This document shows, in pieces, positions 42,146-50,591 of a stretch of DNA of 64,000 bases. The notes beneath the pieces were generated by a model. That model saw only the letters and a program-made list of their open reading frames with translations, was not told the origin of the DNA and made no database searches. The stretch lies in contig NZ_CP092363.2 in NCBI RefSeq assembly GCF_022370635.2, positions 1 through 64,000 of the forward strand, given 5' to 3'. The translations under genes were made by a program, and so were the position numbers. How positions within the stretch are numbered: position 1 is the first letter of the stretch; each line of letters opens with the position of its first letter. Origin of the DNA: Mycolicibacterium crocinum (GTDB taxonomy: Bacteria > Actinomycetota > Actinomycetes > Mycobacteriales > Mycobacteriaceae).

Positions 42146-43351
42146 ATGAAAGACGCATTCCACGGTAGCGCACACACATCGGTCGGTCTAGACCTGGCGT
42201 CGCGCCGTGGCCAGCACAACCATGCCCTTCACCCCTACCGCGGATGCACCAAGGCGCGACCGCGCCGCGGGGTCGCCCACACCGCACCCCAATGGATCGT
42301 GCGCGCTGCCGGTCACTGCATCGACCACGTCGCCCGCATCACGCTCGAGATCGACGTCCCGTGGGCGGCGATCCCCTGCTGGAGCGGTCAGGCTCGTCAA
42401 TGGGCGCACGTCACCGTCCCCAACGCCTACAAGGACCGCTACGACACGCACGTACGGCCGGTGATGCCGGGAAATCCGGTAAGCCTCAAAACATTAGTGG
42501 TCGTGGCCGAAGCCCGCGCGTCCTTCGCCGACCACCGCACCGGACGGGACTGCCGGCCCACCAACGCCCGGCTGGCCGAGATCACCGGGCTGTCGGTCCG
42601 GACGGTGCAGCGGGCGTCCACGACGCTTCGCCTGCTGGGCGTGGCCACCGAGGTGATGCGCGGCAGGCAGCGCACCCGGGCTGAGCGGTTCGCCAGCTGG
42701 CGCGTCGGTGATCGAGGTCGTGGGTGGGCATCGGTATGGGCTTTGCATGACAACCGGTTTCGAGCGCTGTCACCCCATCCCGGAGGGTCTCTTTTAATTC
42801 ATAAAACCTCACCTAAGAAATCACTCACTACCAACAGCCAGCGCCAAGGCGCTGGTCGCAGCGCCGCTCCGCGGCGCCGAAGCCTCGACAAACAAGGCCT
42901 GGCGCTGGCAAACGCCTGGCTATTCGACCAGCAAAGTCCCCCGTGGGCCCGGCGCTACCGCACCGGGGCGCCGTGGGCGGCGATTCTGGCCGGTCCGGCC
43001 CGGCACGGGTGGACGCCACGGGATCTCAACCAGCTGATCACCGACTGGAGTGGTACCGGACACCGGCTTCCGGACAGCCCACACAAGCCGATCGGGCTGC
43101 TCGGCAAGATCCTCACGACGCACGGCAACCTCGAGGAACGTCCGGCCGCGCTGGACGTCGCGCGCGAGCAGGCCGAGCTCGCGGCCGCGCGGCAGCGGGT
43201 GCAGCGCCAGTTCGAGGAGCGCGAAATCGCCGAGCAGGCACGCGAGTCGGGCCGTGCGGCGTTGGGCGGTTCCGGTCATGCCGCGGCCCGTCATGCGCTC
43301 AACGAGATCGCGGCACGCCGCCGGCGCCGCGGGGGCGGAGCCCAGCGATGA
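42146..43351 (+). CDS. Probable plasmid replication initiation protein (copy 2, intact)
   Basis: The 401-residue protein has a central helix-turn-helix or winged-helix region (about residues 140-165; ITGLSVRTVQRASTTLRLLG) followed by a basic RGRQRTRAERFASWRVGDRGRG segment. A C-terminal region containing HGWTPRDLNQLITDW comes next, then a charged coiled-coil-like tail (about 340-400). The start is ATG 42146 with AAAGGGA upstream. Replication function is inferred from the iteron array directly upstream, the hairpin leader and the plasmid setting. I do not see a named Rep family motif. It is paralogous to the frameshifted gene at 34.2 kb and overlaps a WhiB-like gene by 4 bases. Confidence 0.72.
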   Translation: MKDAFHGSAHTSVGLDLASRRGQHNHALHPYRGCTKARPRRGVAHTAPQWIVRAAGHCIDHVARITLEIDVPWAAIPCWSGQARQWAHVTVPNAYKDRYDTHVRPVMPGNPVSLKTLVVVAEARASFADHRTGRDCRPTNARLAEITGLSVRTVQRASTTLRLLGVATEVMRGRQRTRAERFASWRVGDRGRGWASVWALHDNRFRALSPHPGGSLLIHKTSPKKSLTTNSQRQGAGRSAAPRRRSLDKQGLALANAWLFDQQSPPWARRYRTGAPWAAILAGPARHGWTPRDLNQLITDWSGTGHRLPDSPHKPIGLLGKILTTHGNLEERPAALDVAREQAELAAARQRVQRQFEEREIAEQARESGRAALGGSGHAAARHALNEIAARRRRRGGGAQR

Positions 43352-44007
43352 GCCGCACGCTGGGCTCGGGCCCGCGGGTGTCGGCTGGCCTGCCGTGCCA
43401 TGCCGAGCCCGACCGGTGGTTTGACCGTGAGGACCGCAGCGTCGCGCTACGTGGCTGTCTGGCTTGCCCGGTGCGCGGCTGGTGCGCTCGAGAAGCGTTG
43501 CGCACCAGGGCGTCTTGGGGAATGTGGGCCGGGGTGTGGATTGATGGTCAGCATCGCGACGCGATCGGCTACTTGCGGAGCGTGGCTGCCGCCCCGCCGA
43601 CTCCCGTAGTGCTCCACCGGCCCAACGGTATGGTGGATAAGGTTGCGCCACAACGGCGTTACGCATCCGCGTCACCACAGGCGTTGATCGCCGCACGCTC
43701 CAGTGGGCACTGCGAAGTCATGCTCGACGGCTGCCGCTACAGCGGCGATGTCCTCCTCAGCCGCGTCACCGGCTGCCCCGATCCAGACTTGCCCACGGCG
43801 GCCCACGGCTTTCTGGCGTGCCCCCCGTGTCAGTCGCGGCTGGAACAACCCGCTCGCATCGCCGTGCGCGAACTCGGATACCGACTGCACTCCCCCACCG
43901 AGGCGCTCACCGCGCCGTTCTACTGGCGCCAATCGGGTTGGGCCATCCTGGATCCCGGCGGCCAACGCCACGCCTCCATCGGAGCGCGGCACCGGCGAGC
44001 AAGCTGA
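43348..44007 (+). CDS. WhiB-like protein with extra Cys-rich C-terminal domain
   Basis: The 219-residue product starts in a 4-base overlap with rep (ATGA). Residues 15-70 match the Wbl pattern: Cys at about 17, then CLACPVRGWC (about 37-46) and a WAGVW turn in place of GVWGG. Unlike typical Wbl proteins it has a second half (about 110-219) with a CEVMLDGC pair and a CPPCQ motif plus His, which could be another zinc-binding or HNH-like domain. No HNH catalytic triad is certain. Linkage to rep suggests a role in copy control or redox-linked replication (inference). Confidence 0.72.
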   Translation: MSRTLGSGPRVSAGLPCHAEPDRWFDREDRSVALRGCLACPVRGWCAREALRTRASWGMWAGVWIDGQHRDAIGYLRSVAAAPPTPVVLHRPNGMVDKVAPQRRYASASPQALIAARSSGHCEVMLDGCRYSGDVLLSRVTGCPDPDLPTAAHGFLACPPCQSRLEQPARIAVRELGYRLHSPTEALTAPFYWRQSGWAILDPGGQRHASIGARHRRAS

Positions 44008-44496
44008 GTTCCCGGGTTACTGCAGTAAACCACCGCCGGAAACACTCCCCTCCGACCAAGTGCCGGCGAAGGCTCGCGCGGTCAGTAGCAGGTCGTCGCG
44101 CTTGGCCTCCAGCCAGGTCGCCCGCACCCGCGACGTCGTATCCGGGCGCTTTCCGCGGCGTGTGCAACCATCATCAAACGGGCGGGCCTAGCTGGCGCAA
44201 TTCCCTATCCCGTCCAGACCGAGGCCTGGGTTTTGCGTATCGCACGCGACGCCAACCTCTCAGCCGCTGAATCCCAACGGGGACAGGGCCTTTCCACCCG
44301 ACGATCCCGACAAATTGACTATGACCGTCCTTATGTGGGCGCCGCGCCGAACCCCGGTGATGTTGCACGCCCTTCGAGGATGGACGAAATCCGCACCTCA
44401 AGTGTGGTTGCCGACGGATTCTCATCCCGGGAGTGTTGGACGTGTTGCGACTACGGACATTGCCAAGGGTGGTGAACTGTAGCCAGCATCTCGCCG
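44008..44496. other. Non-coding region between the rep/WhiB operon and parB
   Basis: These 489 bases separate a plus-strand operon from the end of the minus-strand parAB operon. A short palindrome TTACTGCAGTAA lies near 44017. The open frames present have poor codon use and no ribosome sites. I see no gene, strong terminator or repeat array. Confidence 0.5.
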
Positions 44497-45339
44497 CTAA
44501 GAGCGCTCGAGCAGCTCCACGAGTGTCTTGAGCCGGTCGGCTCCGAGGAACTCGCGGAGGGCACCGGCCAATAAGGCGGGATTGGTGTCGAACTTGCCCA
44601 GGGCCGCGGCTACGGCACGTGTCTGCGCCGGAGGCCTCCGCTCCCGCGATGGGTCGTCGGCCGATTCTTCTTTGGCTTTCGCCTTGTCCAGCGCCGCATT
44701 CCACCGCGCCACCTGTTCCCAGTGCGGGACTCGCGCCAGCGTGCGGGCTTCGCGGATGGCGAGCTCGCCGCGGCGCAGCGCAGTCTGTAGCTCTGGCGCG
44801 AGCTGCAGTAGCGCTCGGCGTTGAGACACCCAAGCGCCGGTCTTGTGCAGCCGCTGGGCGGCGATATCGGCTCGACCACATTCGACGACAAGAGATTCCA
44901 CCGCCTTGGCTTCTTCGATCACATCAAGGTCTTGGCGGTCGACGTTTTCCGCGATGGCCGCCGAAATCAGGGTGATACGGTCGCGGGCAATCTCGTCATT
45001 GACGACGATGGCAAGGTCGGTGCGCCCGTATCGGTGGGCGGCAGCGAGTCGGCGGCAACCGTTGATGACCACGTACCGGGTGTCGATCGCATCATCGGGG
45101 TACAGCGCGAGGTAGGCGGTCCGGGTTACGACGGTGGCCGCCTGCAGCTGCAGGTCGGCGATGGACTCGAGATCCTTGAGATCACCGAGGTCGTCGCGCG
45201 GGTTACGCGGGTTGGGAGTCAGATCGCGCAGCGCAACCGTGCGCGGCGCGGGTGTCGGCGTGGTCATCTTCTCGACCGGCGAGTGGTCTCCGACAGCGCT
45301 GGCGAGGTCGGCGAGGCTGGTGCGTTGGCCACGGCTCAT
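44497..45339 (-). CDS. parB: ParB-like partition protein
   Basis: The 280-residue protein has the ParB/Srx-type N-terminal nuclease-fold region with LTPNPRNPRDDL (about 37-48) and INGCRRLAAAHRYGRTDLAIVV (about 90-112). A helix-turn-helix (about 155-185; RLHKTGAWVSQRRALLQL) and a C-terminal helical dimer-type region follow. It binds centromere sites and works with ParA to segregate plasmid copies. The ATG at 45339 lies one base after the parA stop, so the genes are coupled. Confidence 0.9.
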   Translation of the reverse strand: MSRGQRTSLADLASAVGDHSPVEKMTTPTPAPRTVALRDLTPNPRNPRDDLGDLKDLESIADLQLQAATVVTRTAYLALYPDDAIDTRYVVINGCRRLAAAHRYGRTDLAIVVNDEIARDRITLISAAIAENVDRQDLDVIEEAKAVESLVVECGRADIAAQRLHKTGAWVSQRRALLQLAPELQTALRRGELAIREARTLARVPHWEQVARWNAALDKAKAKEESADDPSRERRPPAQTRAVAAALGKFDTNPALLAGALREFLGADRLKTLVELLERS

Positions 45340-45340
45340 G

Positions 45341-46051
45341 TCAGCGCCCTCCCCCGATGTTGAGCTCGAGCGCGAATCGGTAGAAGTCTTCCCGGGCTTG
45401 CAGGGCGACGCGGTTGAGCGGGTATTCGGTGACGACTTGCCCGTCCGCACTGGCCCGCGCGTGCAGCTTGTAATGCCGAATGACGGTTTTAGCCAGAGGC
45501 CAACCATTGGCCTTGACGAACTCTTGGGTCTCCCGTAGGTCACCGTGCCCGTCGCGCGGGTCCCAGTTGTTGATGACCACAAGGTAGGGAATGCCGCGCG
45601 GGCGAATGACCTTGTTGATCGTGCGCGCAGTGGGGTCGAAGCTCAGCGGTTCGGTTTCGATGGGCACGATGATCTGATCGGCGACGTCGAGGACGGCACG
45701 CAGCGCGTCGGCGGACGGGCCCCTCCCCAGCGGGTCGTCGCCATCCTCCCCGGCGCTGAGGTCGATCCAACCGGGGGTATCGATGTACACGTGTTTGATC
45801 CCGGGGAGGTTCTTAATGCCGGCGAGGCCCTCGAGGTCATCGTGCGCCTGTACGACATGGAAGGGTAGATCTTTCATGCGGGCCGCCCACCACACCGCCG
45901 AGCCTTGTGGATCGACGGACACGGCGGCCACCGGGGAACTCGCCTCAGGGTCGTCGTCGTTGAGGACATCGGCGGTGACGGCGGCCAGATTGACGGCGAT
46001 CGTGCTCTTGCCGACGCCACCTTTTTGGTTCAAAACAACGTGAATAGCCAT
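45341..46051 (-). CDS. parA: ParA-type partition ATPase, copy 1
   Basis: The 236-residue ATPase has the deviant Walker A NQKGGVGKSTIAVN (about residues 7-20), the AVSVDPQGSAVWW segment (about 43-56), and a Walker B-like HVYIDTPGWIDL (about 87-98). It lacks an N-terminal DNA-binding domain, as in type Ib ParA proteins. GGAAGG lies 6 bases before ATG 46051; the frame is open further upstream but without support. It forms an operon with parB. A degenerate copy of the same gene lies at 49.4 kb. The upstream region has a 14-bp palindrome. Confidence 0.92.
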   Translation of the reverse strand: MAIHVVLNQKGGVGKSTIAVNLAAVTADVLNDDDPEASSPVAAVSVDPQGSAVWWAARMKDLPFHVVQAHDDLEGLAGIKNLPGIKHVYIDTPGWIDLSAGEDGDDPLGRGPSADALRAVLDVADQIIVPIETEPLSFDPTARTINKVIRPRGIPYLVVINNWDPRDGHGDLRETQEFVKANGWPLAKTVIRHYKLHARASADGQVVTEYPLNRVALQAREDFYRFALELNIGGGR

Positions 46052-46562
46052 GAATGGCCTTCCGTGTGCTTCCCCCGCACTGCGGGGTACTTCGGATCGG
46101 TCGCTGTTGAGAGTAGTGGCCAAAGCAGGTTTTCGAGTTTTCAGCGACCGCGACACGCGCGGAGGTCGTACCACACTGAACCGCATGTCCGGCTCTGCGC
46201 AGCCCCAGTCGTTTGCCACTTAACCGCGGTTAATTGGAAAACACGCCCCAGGGTCGGTGAATCCGCAGAAAATTCCTGGGCAATGCAGCCATCGGGGCCT
46301 CAGTGACCTTTGCTGCGAGGGATCCACCTGTTGCCAGTGCCACTGGTGTGCGGCCTAGCGAATGCGCACTCCCCCGGGCGTTCTGACGCGCTGCTCACGC
46401 CTGGCCGCGCCGTGCCTTCGCACGCCCACCTCGTCGTGAGGCTCAGACGTGCCTCATCGTGCCGGTCGCGTGAGATTCCTGCGCAACGTCGGTGAGGGCC
46501 AATCGGCCGACCATCGTCGAAGGTTTCACAGCACGGGAAGGCCTGGGCACAGCGCCGATGGC
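46052..46562. promoter_or_regulatory. Upstream region of parAB with a 14-bp palindrome
   Basis: The perfect palindrome TTAACCGCGGTTAA lies at 46220-46233, about 170 bases upstream of the parA start. It is in a locally A/T-richer stretch and is a candidate operator or partition site. The rest of this 511-base stretch shows no gene. Confidence 0.5.
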
Positions 46563-46820
46563 ATGATGGAGCTACGGCCGACCTCGGTCCAACTGAACCT
46601 CGCCGAGGTCGGCGCCAACGCTGATGCAGCGATCGCCGATGTCGTAGTCCCGCTGACATCAGCCGGACGGACACTGCGCGTCGCGCTGTCCCCGCCACCG
46701 TTCCGCGATCTACTCTCGTCCTGGCCTCCCGGGTCCACAACGAACGACGCCGGCCCTGGGGTACGGACCACGGACCTCGGCACGGCGTGGCGTGGTGACA
46801 TGACGGCGACCTCCAAGTGA
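46563..46820 (+). CDS. Possible small hypothetical protein
   Basis: An 85-residue frame begins with a double ATG. The first 50 residues (VQLNLAEVGANADAAIADVVV onward) look protein-like and show G/C preference at third positions, but no clear ribosome site or known family is visible. The flanks up to 47098 contain nothing else that I can support. It may be real or a chance frame in high-GC DNA. Confidence 0.35.
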   Translation: MMELRPTSVQLNLAEVGANADAAIADVVVPLTSAGRTLRVALSPPPFRDLLSSWPPGSTTNDAGPGVRTTDLGTAWRGDMTATSK

Positions 46821-47098
46821 GGTGCGGGCTGTCTAGGACCGCACCAACTCTCCGCGGAGGTCGTCGTGTCCCACACCGTAAAGCCCCACCGTCAGCGACT
46901 GGTCGCCTGTGCGCCTGGCTCGTTGCGCTGTTGGGGACGGCTGATCGCTTGCACGTCGATGTCACGAAGGGGCAAGTTCCCGACGGGAAGCGGCGCGGGG
47001 GCCTAGCCGCGGTATGTGCGATGAGCGCATGCGTGGCCAAATAGCGCCGCGCAGGACTTACTCACCGCATCGGGCTATTACGTCACTGTGACGGCCAG

Positions 47099-47767
47099 CT
47101 AGGTGAGGTTGAATTCGTAGCGCAGGGCCTGCTCGACGAGTGCGCTGCGGGTTCCTGCTCCCCACGCGGGGACAAGCTCATCGAGGCGCCGGCCGTTGGC
47201 GGCGTTGACGCCGGAGAGTACGACAGTGCGTGGAGCGACCGCGTGACGGCGCCGCCGCGGCACGGCGCTGGACGACGGGCGGGCGAACAGACCCCCCTCC
47301 CCCACCGTGTCTTCCATGGCGTCCCATGTCGTCGCGAGCTGATCGGCGTGTTTTTCGATCGCATCGAGGACGATGGCGCCCATCGGGCGGGCGAGGCCAC
47401 GCCGGGTCTTCTTCTCCGTGATCTGGAGGTGGTAGAGCGCGTCGTACACCTCGGCGGAGAGCAGGACTTCTGGCGGCCGGTAGCGGGTCTGTACCTCCCC
47501 AGCCGCGGCAGCGGCGGACACACTGCGTAGCCGCGGTGCCGGCGCCGCGGGCGACGGCACCGCGACCGGCGGCTGCGGGGCCTGTGCGGCGGATGGGGGT
47601 GCGGCCTGCGCGGACACTGGTGGCGGCGACGGCGACGGTTGCGCTGTGGTCGCGACAGGTTGTGGTCGCGGCGGCGCGGTGGGCTTTCCTGGCCAGAGGT
47701 CGTCGAGGTCGTCGTTGAGCGCTGATGGATCGAAGACCGGCTTGCTCTTGGCGCGAGGCGGTGTCAT
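47099..47767 (-). CDS. Partition-associated DNA-binding protein (ParB-like partner of ParA copy 2)
   Basis: The 222-residue product has a Pro/Ala-rich disordered N-terminal half (1-90) and a C-terminal half with helices around residues 100-150 (VLLSAEVYDALYHLQI) and a further ribbon-helix-helix-like end (about 180-222; RLDELVPAWGAGTRSALVEQAL). Its ATG overlaps the parA copy 2 stop by 4 bases, the usual place of the centromere-binding partner in type Ib partition operons. No ParB nuclease-fold motif is seen. Confidence 0.72.
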   Translation of the reverse strand: MTPPRAKSKPVFDPSALNDDLDDLWPGKPTAPPRPQPVATTAQPSPSPPPVSAQAAPPSAAQAPQPPVAVPSPAAPAPRLRSVSAAAAAGEVQTRYRPPEVLLSAEVYDALYHLQITEKKTRRGLARPMGAIVLDAIEKHADQLATTWDAMEDTVGEGGLFARPSSSAVPRRRRHAVAPRTVVLSGVNAANGRRLDELVPAWGAGTRSALVEQALRYEFNLT

Positions 47768-48702
47768 CCGACACGCTCCTGGGCCTGCGCGGCGGCCATG
47801 GACTCGAAGCGCGCCAGTCGTTTGACGATCTCGCGGACGAGCTCCTGGTAGTCAGCCGCCAACGCGCTGGGGTCACTGGTCCACAGCGCGCGCTCGGGAC
47901 TCTTCTTATCTCGGAGGCGCGAAAGGCGAAGGCGGCGGTCGTCGTTGGCCAGGGCCACCAGTTCGCCGGCGGTTTTGTGCAGTGTGCGCATGTCGACGGC
48001 CGCGGCCGGAGCGGAGCGGATGGTGATGTCGAACGGGGAGGTGCCGCTGCCCTCGAGCATTTCGTTGATTTGGGCGAACACTTCTTGGTTGCGTTTCACG
48101 GCGCGGGGGTTGACGTCGAAGAGCAGTACCCCGAGCAGCTGGATGAGGGCGCCGCTTTTGCGGGCCCGCCAGAATCGTTGGGCCAGACGCGCGACGCCGC
48201 CGATGCTGGCCTGATCGTCGCGAGTCGGGATCAGCAGGTAGTTGGCCACCGACAGGTAGGTGTCCAGCAGGGGTACGTCGCCGGGCCCTGAGTCGATGAC
48301 GACGAGGTCGTAACTCTCGGTTTCGCACAGCGCCTCAAGCTGGATCTGGAGGTGCTCGGTCATGTTGATGCCGTTTTCGGCCATGAGATGCGCGCTGGCG
48401 CCGACGACTGCCACTTGCGGGCCGCCCGCAATGACGTCGAGGTTCGGGCGGACGTTGCGGATGGGGGCCAGCGGCGCCCCGAACTGCAGTGTCTGGGCCA
48501 GGGATCGGCCCTTGTCCCCGTCGACGCCGAGGTCTTCCACGGTCACGTTGGCCTGGGGGTCACCGTCGACGACGAGCACGCGGTAGCCTCTGCGGCCGCC
48601 GGCGGCGATCATTTCAGCGACTGCGGCGACCGTGGTCGACTTCCCTACCCCGCCCTTTTGATTGGCCACGAGGATGGCCCTGGCTGGTCCGTTCATGGTC
48701 AT
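47764..48702 (-). CDS. parA: ParA-type partition ATPase, copy 2
   Basis: The 312-residue ATPase has a Walker A VANQKGGVGKSTTVA (about residues 11-25), LVVDGDPQANVT (about 43-54) and the LVVIDSGPGD Walker B region (about 130-139). It is only distantly related to the 45.3-kb ParA and longer at the C-terminus. I use ATG 48702, but ATG 48696 and an upstream in-frame start at 48729 are also possible because no strong ribosome site is seen. Upstream lies a repeat-rich region that may be its centromere or operator. Confidence 0.9.
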   Translation of the reverse strand: MTMNGPARAILVANQKGGVGKSTTVAAVAEMIAAGGRRGYRVLVVDGDPQANVTVEDLGVDGDKGRSLAQTLQFGAPLAPIRNVRPNLDVIAGGPQVAVVGASAHLMAENGINMTEHLQIQLEALCETESYDLVVIDSGPGDVPLLDTYLSVANYLLIPTRDDQASIGGVARLAQRFWRARKSGALIQLLGVLLFDVNPRAVKRNQEVFAQINEMLEGSGTSPFDITIRSAPAAAVDMRTLHKTAGELVALANDDRRLRLSRLRDKKSPERALWTSDPSALAADYQELVREIVKRLARFESMAAAQAQERVG

Positions 48703-48893
48703 ACACCGCAAGTTACCGACAGAACGCACGGTTGCCTGTCAGGCGCATGGCCGTGAGTCCGAACCGTTACGCACCTGACTGCCCGGACGTGTTCTCCGAC
48801 GGCGTCACGGCGGATTGCGTGGCCGAGTTCCGGCACGGTGGTGATGGGGTGTGCACCCAGGTGGGTTAGGCGGTGCCACCGTGCGCTGCTACG

Positions 48894-49270
48894 TCCGTAC
48901 CTTCACACGGGTGCGCGGCCGTCGATACGTACGGTTGTTGATCCAGTGCTACTTCGGTGCGGCGGTGCGTGTTTCGTGACGGGTGATCGCCCGTGAGGTG
49001 GTGCGTGTTCACCGCGATATAGACGTGCGGGTGCACGGACGTGTGTGTGCCGCCGCAGATCCGTCATTAATGCGGTGGTACGGACGTGTCGACGGACGGA
49101 GTAATCCCGTTGTAGTGACGTTGTCAGCACGGCTCTACAGCCGTTGATTATCCGTGCAGAGGCACGTCTGTTTGTGTGTCGGTTAGGCGGGCACTGATAC
49201 GGGTCGAGCACCGTCATATGTCCGTCGATACACAGTGGGCTCGCCCGGGGTTAATCCGTCGAAGATCCGT
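48894..49270. repeat. Cluster of ACGGA/TCCGT motifs, candidate centromere (parS) region
   Basis: Ten copies of TCCGT or its complement ACGGA occur at 48894, 49035, 49060, 49080, 49092, 49096, 49151, 49221, 49255 and 49266 within 377 bases, where about one would be expected by chance. A palindrome ACGGG-TGATCG-CCCGT lies at 48979-48994. The region has no convincing gene and sits directly upstream of parA copy 2. It is a good candidate for a partition site. The same core forms part of the iteron-like palindromes at 41.8 kb. Confidence 0.6.
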
Positions 49271-49359
49271 ATTTCGCAGGTAATAGCCTCATCCGATGAA
49301 TCAGGGGAGTAGCCGGAAGATCGCGTTGGACGGGGCGCTGCGCGCCGCCGCGGCGACCG

Positions 49360-49763
49360 CGGTGATGAGCCACGACGACTGCGACAGTTTGGCTCGCTTG
49401 AAGAATCTGCCGGCATCGAACCGGCATCGAACACGTCTCCATCGACCCCCCGGCTGGATCGACCTCAACGCCAGCGACGACCCCGCCGACCCGCTCGGCA
49501 CGGGGCCCACCGCTGACGCGTTGCGCGCGGTCCTCGATGTCGCCGATCAGGTGATCATGCCCATCGAAACCGAACCGCTGAATTCATCAACGCCAACGGG
49601 TGGTCGTTGGCGCACACCCGTGGTCCGCCACGACACCCTGCACTCGCGGGCCAGGGCCGACGGGCAGGTGGTCACCGAGTATCCAGTCAACCGGGTCGCC
49701 TTGCAGGCTCGCGAAGACTTCTACCGGTTCGCCCTGGAGCTCAGTATCGGGGGAGGGTGCTGA
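49360..49763 (+). pseudogene. parA remnant
   Basis: The deduced protein matches the ParA at 45.3 kb from HDDLEGL onward (PGWIDL, then PTADALRAVLDVADQ and PIETEPL, and at the end VTEYP-NRVALQAREDFYRFALEL-IGGG). The Walker A part is missing. An 11-bp tandem duplication CGGCATCGAAC (49411-49421 and 49422-49432) and small compensating indels garble the segment before PGWIDL. About 120 bases are deleted after PIETEPL. It lies on the opposite strand to the intact copies and is surely non-functional as an ATPase. Confidence 0.8.
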
Positions 49764-49782
49764 TGGCACCCGGACAACCCAC

Positions 49783-50220
49783 TTAGAGGTCGGCCAGCTC
49801 GCCCAGGTGCCCCGGCGTCATGAACTGCGCCAGCGCGTCGAGGTAGTTGCGCGCCACCGCGCGGTATTTGTCGGCTGCGGAGTGCGTCGACTGATCCGCA
49901 TCGAGCAGGTCCTGCTGTGCGGCGATCAGCAACCGGTTCGTTTCTTGCAACGACACAACCTGCGCGCGTAGCTCCTCCACCACGACGGTGGGCGCCCCGG
50001 CCGAGACAGCACCCGGCTCGGCCGGCAGGGCATCGGCGTAGACATACCAACGCAGCCGTTCCGGGCGCGGCATCGCGCCACCACGCAACTCACCGGCGGT
50101 GATGGCCCGGATCAGGGTGCGCGGATCCTTCCCCAGCCGGGCGGCGGCAACCTTGAGCGACACGACCGCACCCTGCGGCGTGGTCTCCACCCCTTGGGGC
50201 GGCTGCTTGGGTTGCGTCAT
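49783..50220 (-). CDS. Helix-turn-helix protein with coiled coil
   Basis: The 145-residue protein has a helix-turn-helix of the excisionase/MerR-like kind (about residues 20-65; SLKVAAARLGKDPRTLIRAI, followed by a WYVYADAL wing). A long helical, probably coiled-coil part follows (about 80-135). It is likely a plasmid regulator or partition accessory protein. It is divergent from the ribbon-helix-helix gene at 50.4 kb across 183 bases that hold three copies of a TAGCGACAT-type motif, which it may bind. Confidence 0.72.
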   Translation of the reverse strand: MTQPKQPPQGVETTPQGAVVSLKVAAARLGKDPRTLIRAITAGELRGGAMPRPERLRWYVYADALPAEPGAVSAGAPTVVVEELRAQVVSLQETNRLLIAAQQDLLDADQSTHSAADKYRAVARNYLDALAQFMTPGHLGELADL

Positions 50221-50285
50221 CGCTTGTCAGCCCACTGCGGGCATGCTCCTTCCGTAGAAGCATTATGCTCCTAACTAGCAGCAAC

Positions 50286-50359
50286 TTAGCGACATCCGAC
50301 GCGCGAGCATCGGCTGATGTTGCTAAATAAGGGCATTGATGCCGTAAACTAGCGACATG
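50286..50359. promoter_or_regulatory. Three operator-like repeats between divergent genes
   Basis: TTAGCGACATC at 50286-50296, its inverted near-copy GATGTTGCTAA at 50316-50326, and CTAGCGACATG at 50349-50359 lie in the intergenic region of the 49.8-kb and 50.4-kb genes. The inverted pair is 30 bases apart start to start. They are likely binding sites for one of the two flanking DNA-binding proteins. Confidence 0.6.
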
Positions 50360-50403
50360 CCGCCAGGCGGCGCCACAACATCGACGGTGCCGAAGGAGTG
50401 AAC

Positions 50404-50580
50404 GTGAGCAGGGTCAAGAGCGAAACGCGCCAGCTCACCGAGGGTGTGTTCGTGCGCTTCCGCCCGTCCGATTACGACGAGATCCGTCAGGAAGCCGATC
50501 GGCGCGGCATCAGTGTCGCGCAGCTCCTGCGCGAGACCACCCTGAGCAGCGTGCGATCGACCAGCCTGCGCGCCTCCTGA
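50404..50580 (+). CDS. Small ribbon-helix-helix protein (MobC/CopG-like)
   Basis: The 58-residue product shows the strand-helix-helix pattern GVFVRFRPSDYDEIRQEADR followed by RGISVAQLLRETTL, as in CopG-type repressors and MobC-type mobilisation proteins. The GTG start at 50404 is supported by GAAGGAG five bases upstream; an earlier in-frame GTG at 50398 overlaps that site. No relaxase gene is adjacent. It could be a repressor of the repeat-bearing promoter region or a relaxosome accessory. Confidence 0.72.
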   Translation: MSRVKSETRQLTEGVFVRFRPSDYDEIRQEADRRGISVAQLLRETTLSSVRSTSLRAS

Positions 50581-50591
50581 CGGAACGGCCA

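Noticed and set aside
44233..44475. 80-codon plus-strand frame after the WhiB-like fusion gene
   Set aside because: It has no ribosome site or known family, and irregular codon use.
46300..47040. 246-codon minus-strand frame upstream of parA
   Set aside because: The product is Arg/Ser/Pro-rich without domain, there is no ribosome site, and codon use is unlike the neighbouring genes.
48903..49217. 104-codon minus-strand frame in the repeat region upstream of parA copy 2
   Set aside because: The region is filled with short ACGGA/TCCGT motifs and the product is Arg/Thr/His-rich. A centromere-like role fits better.
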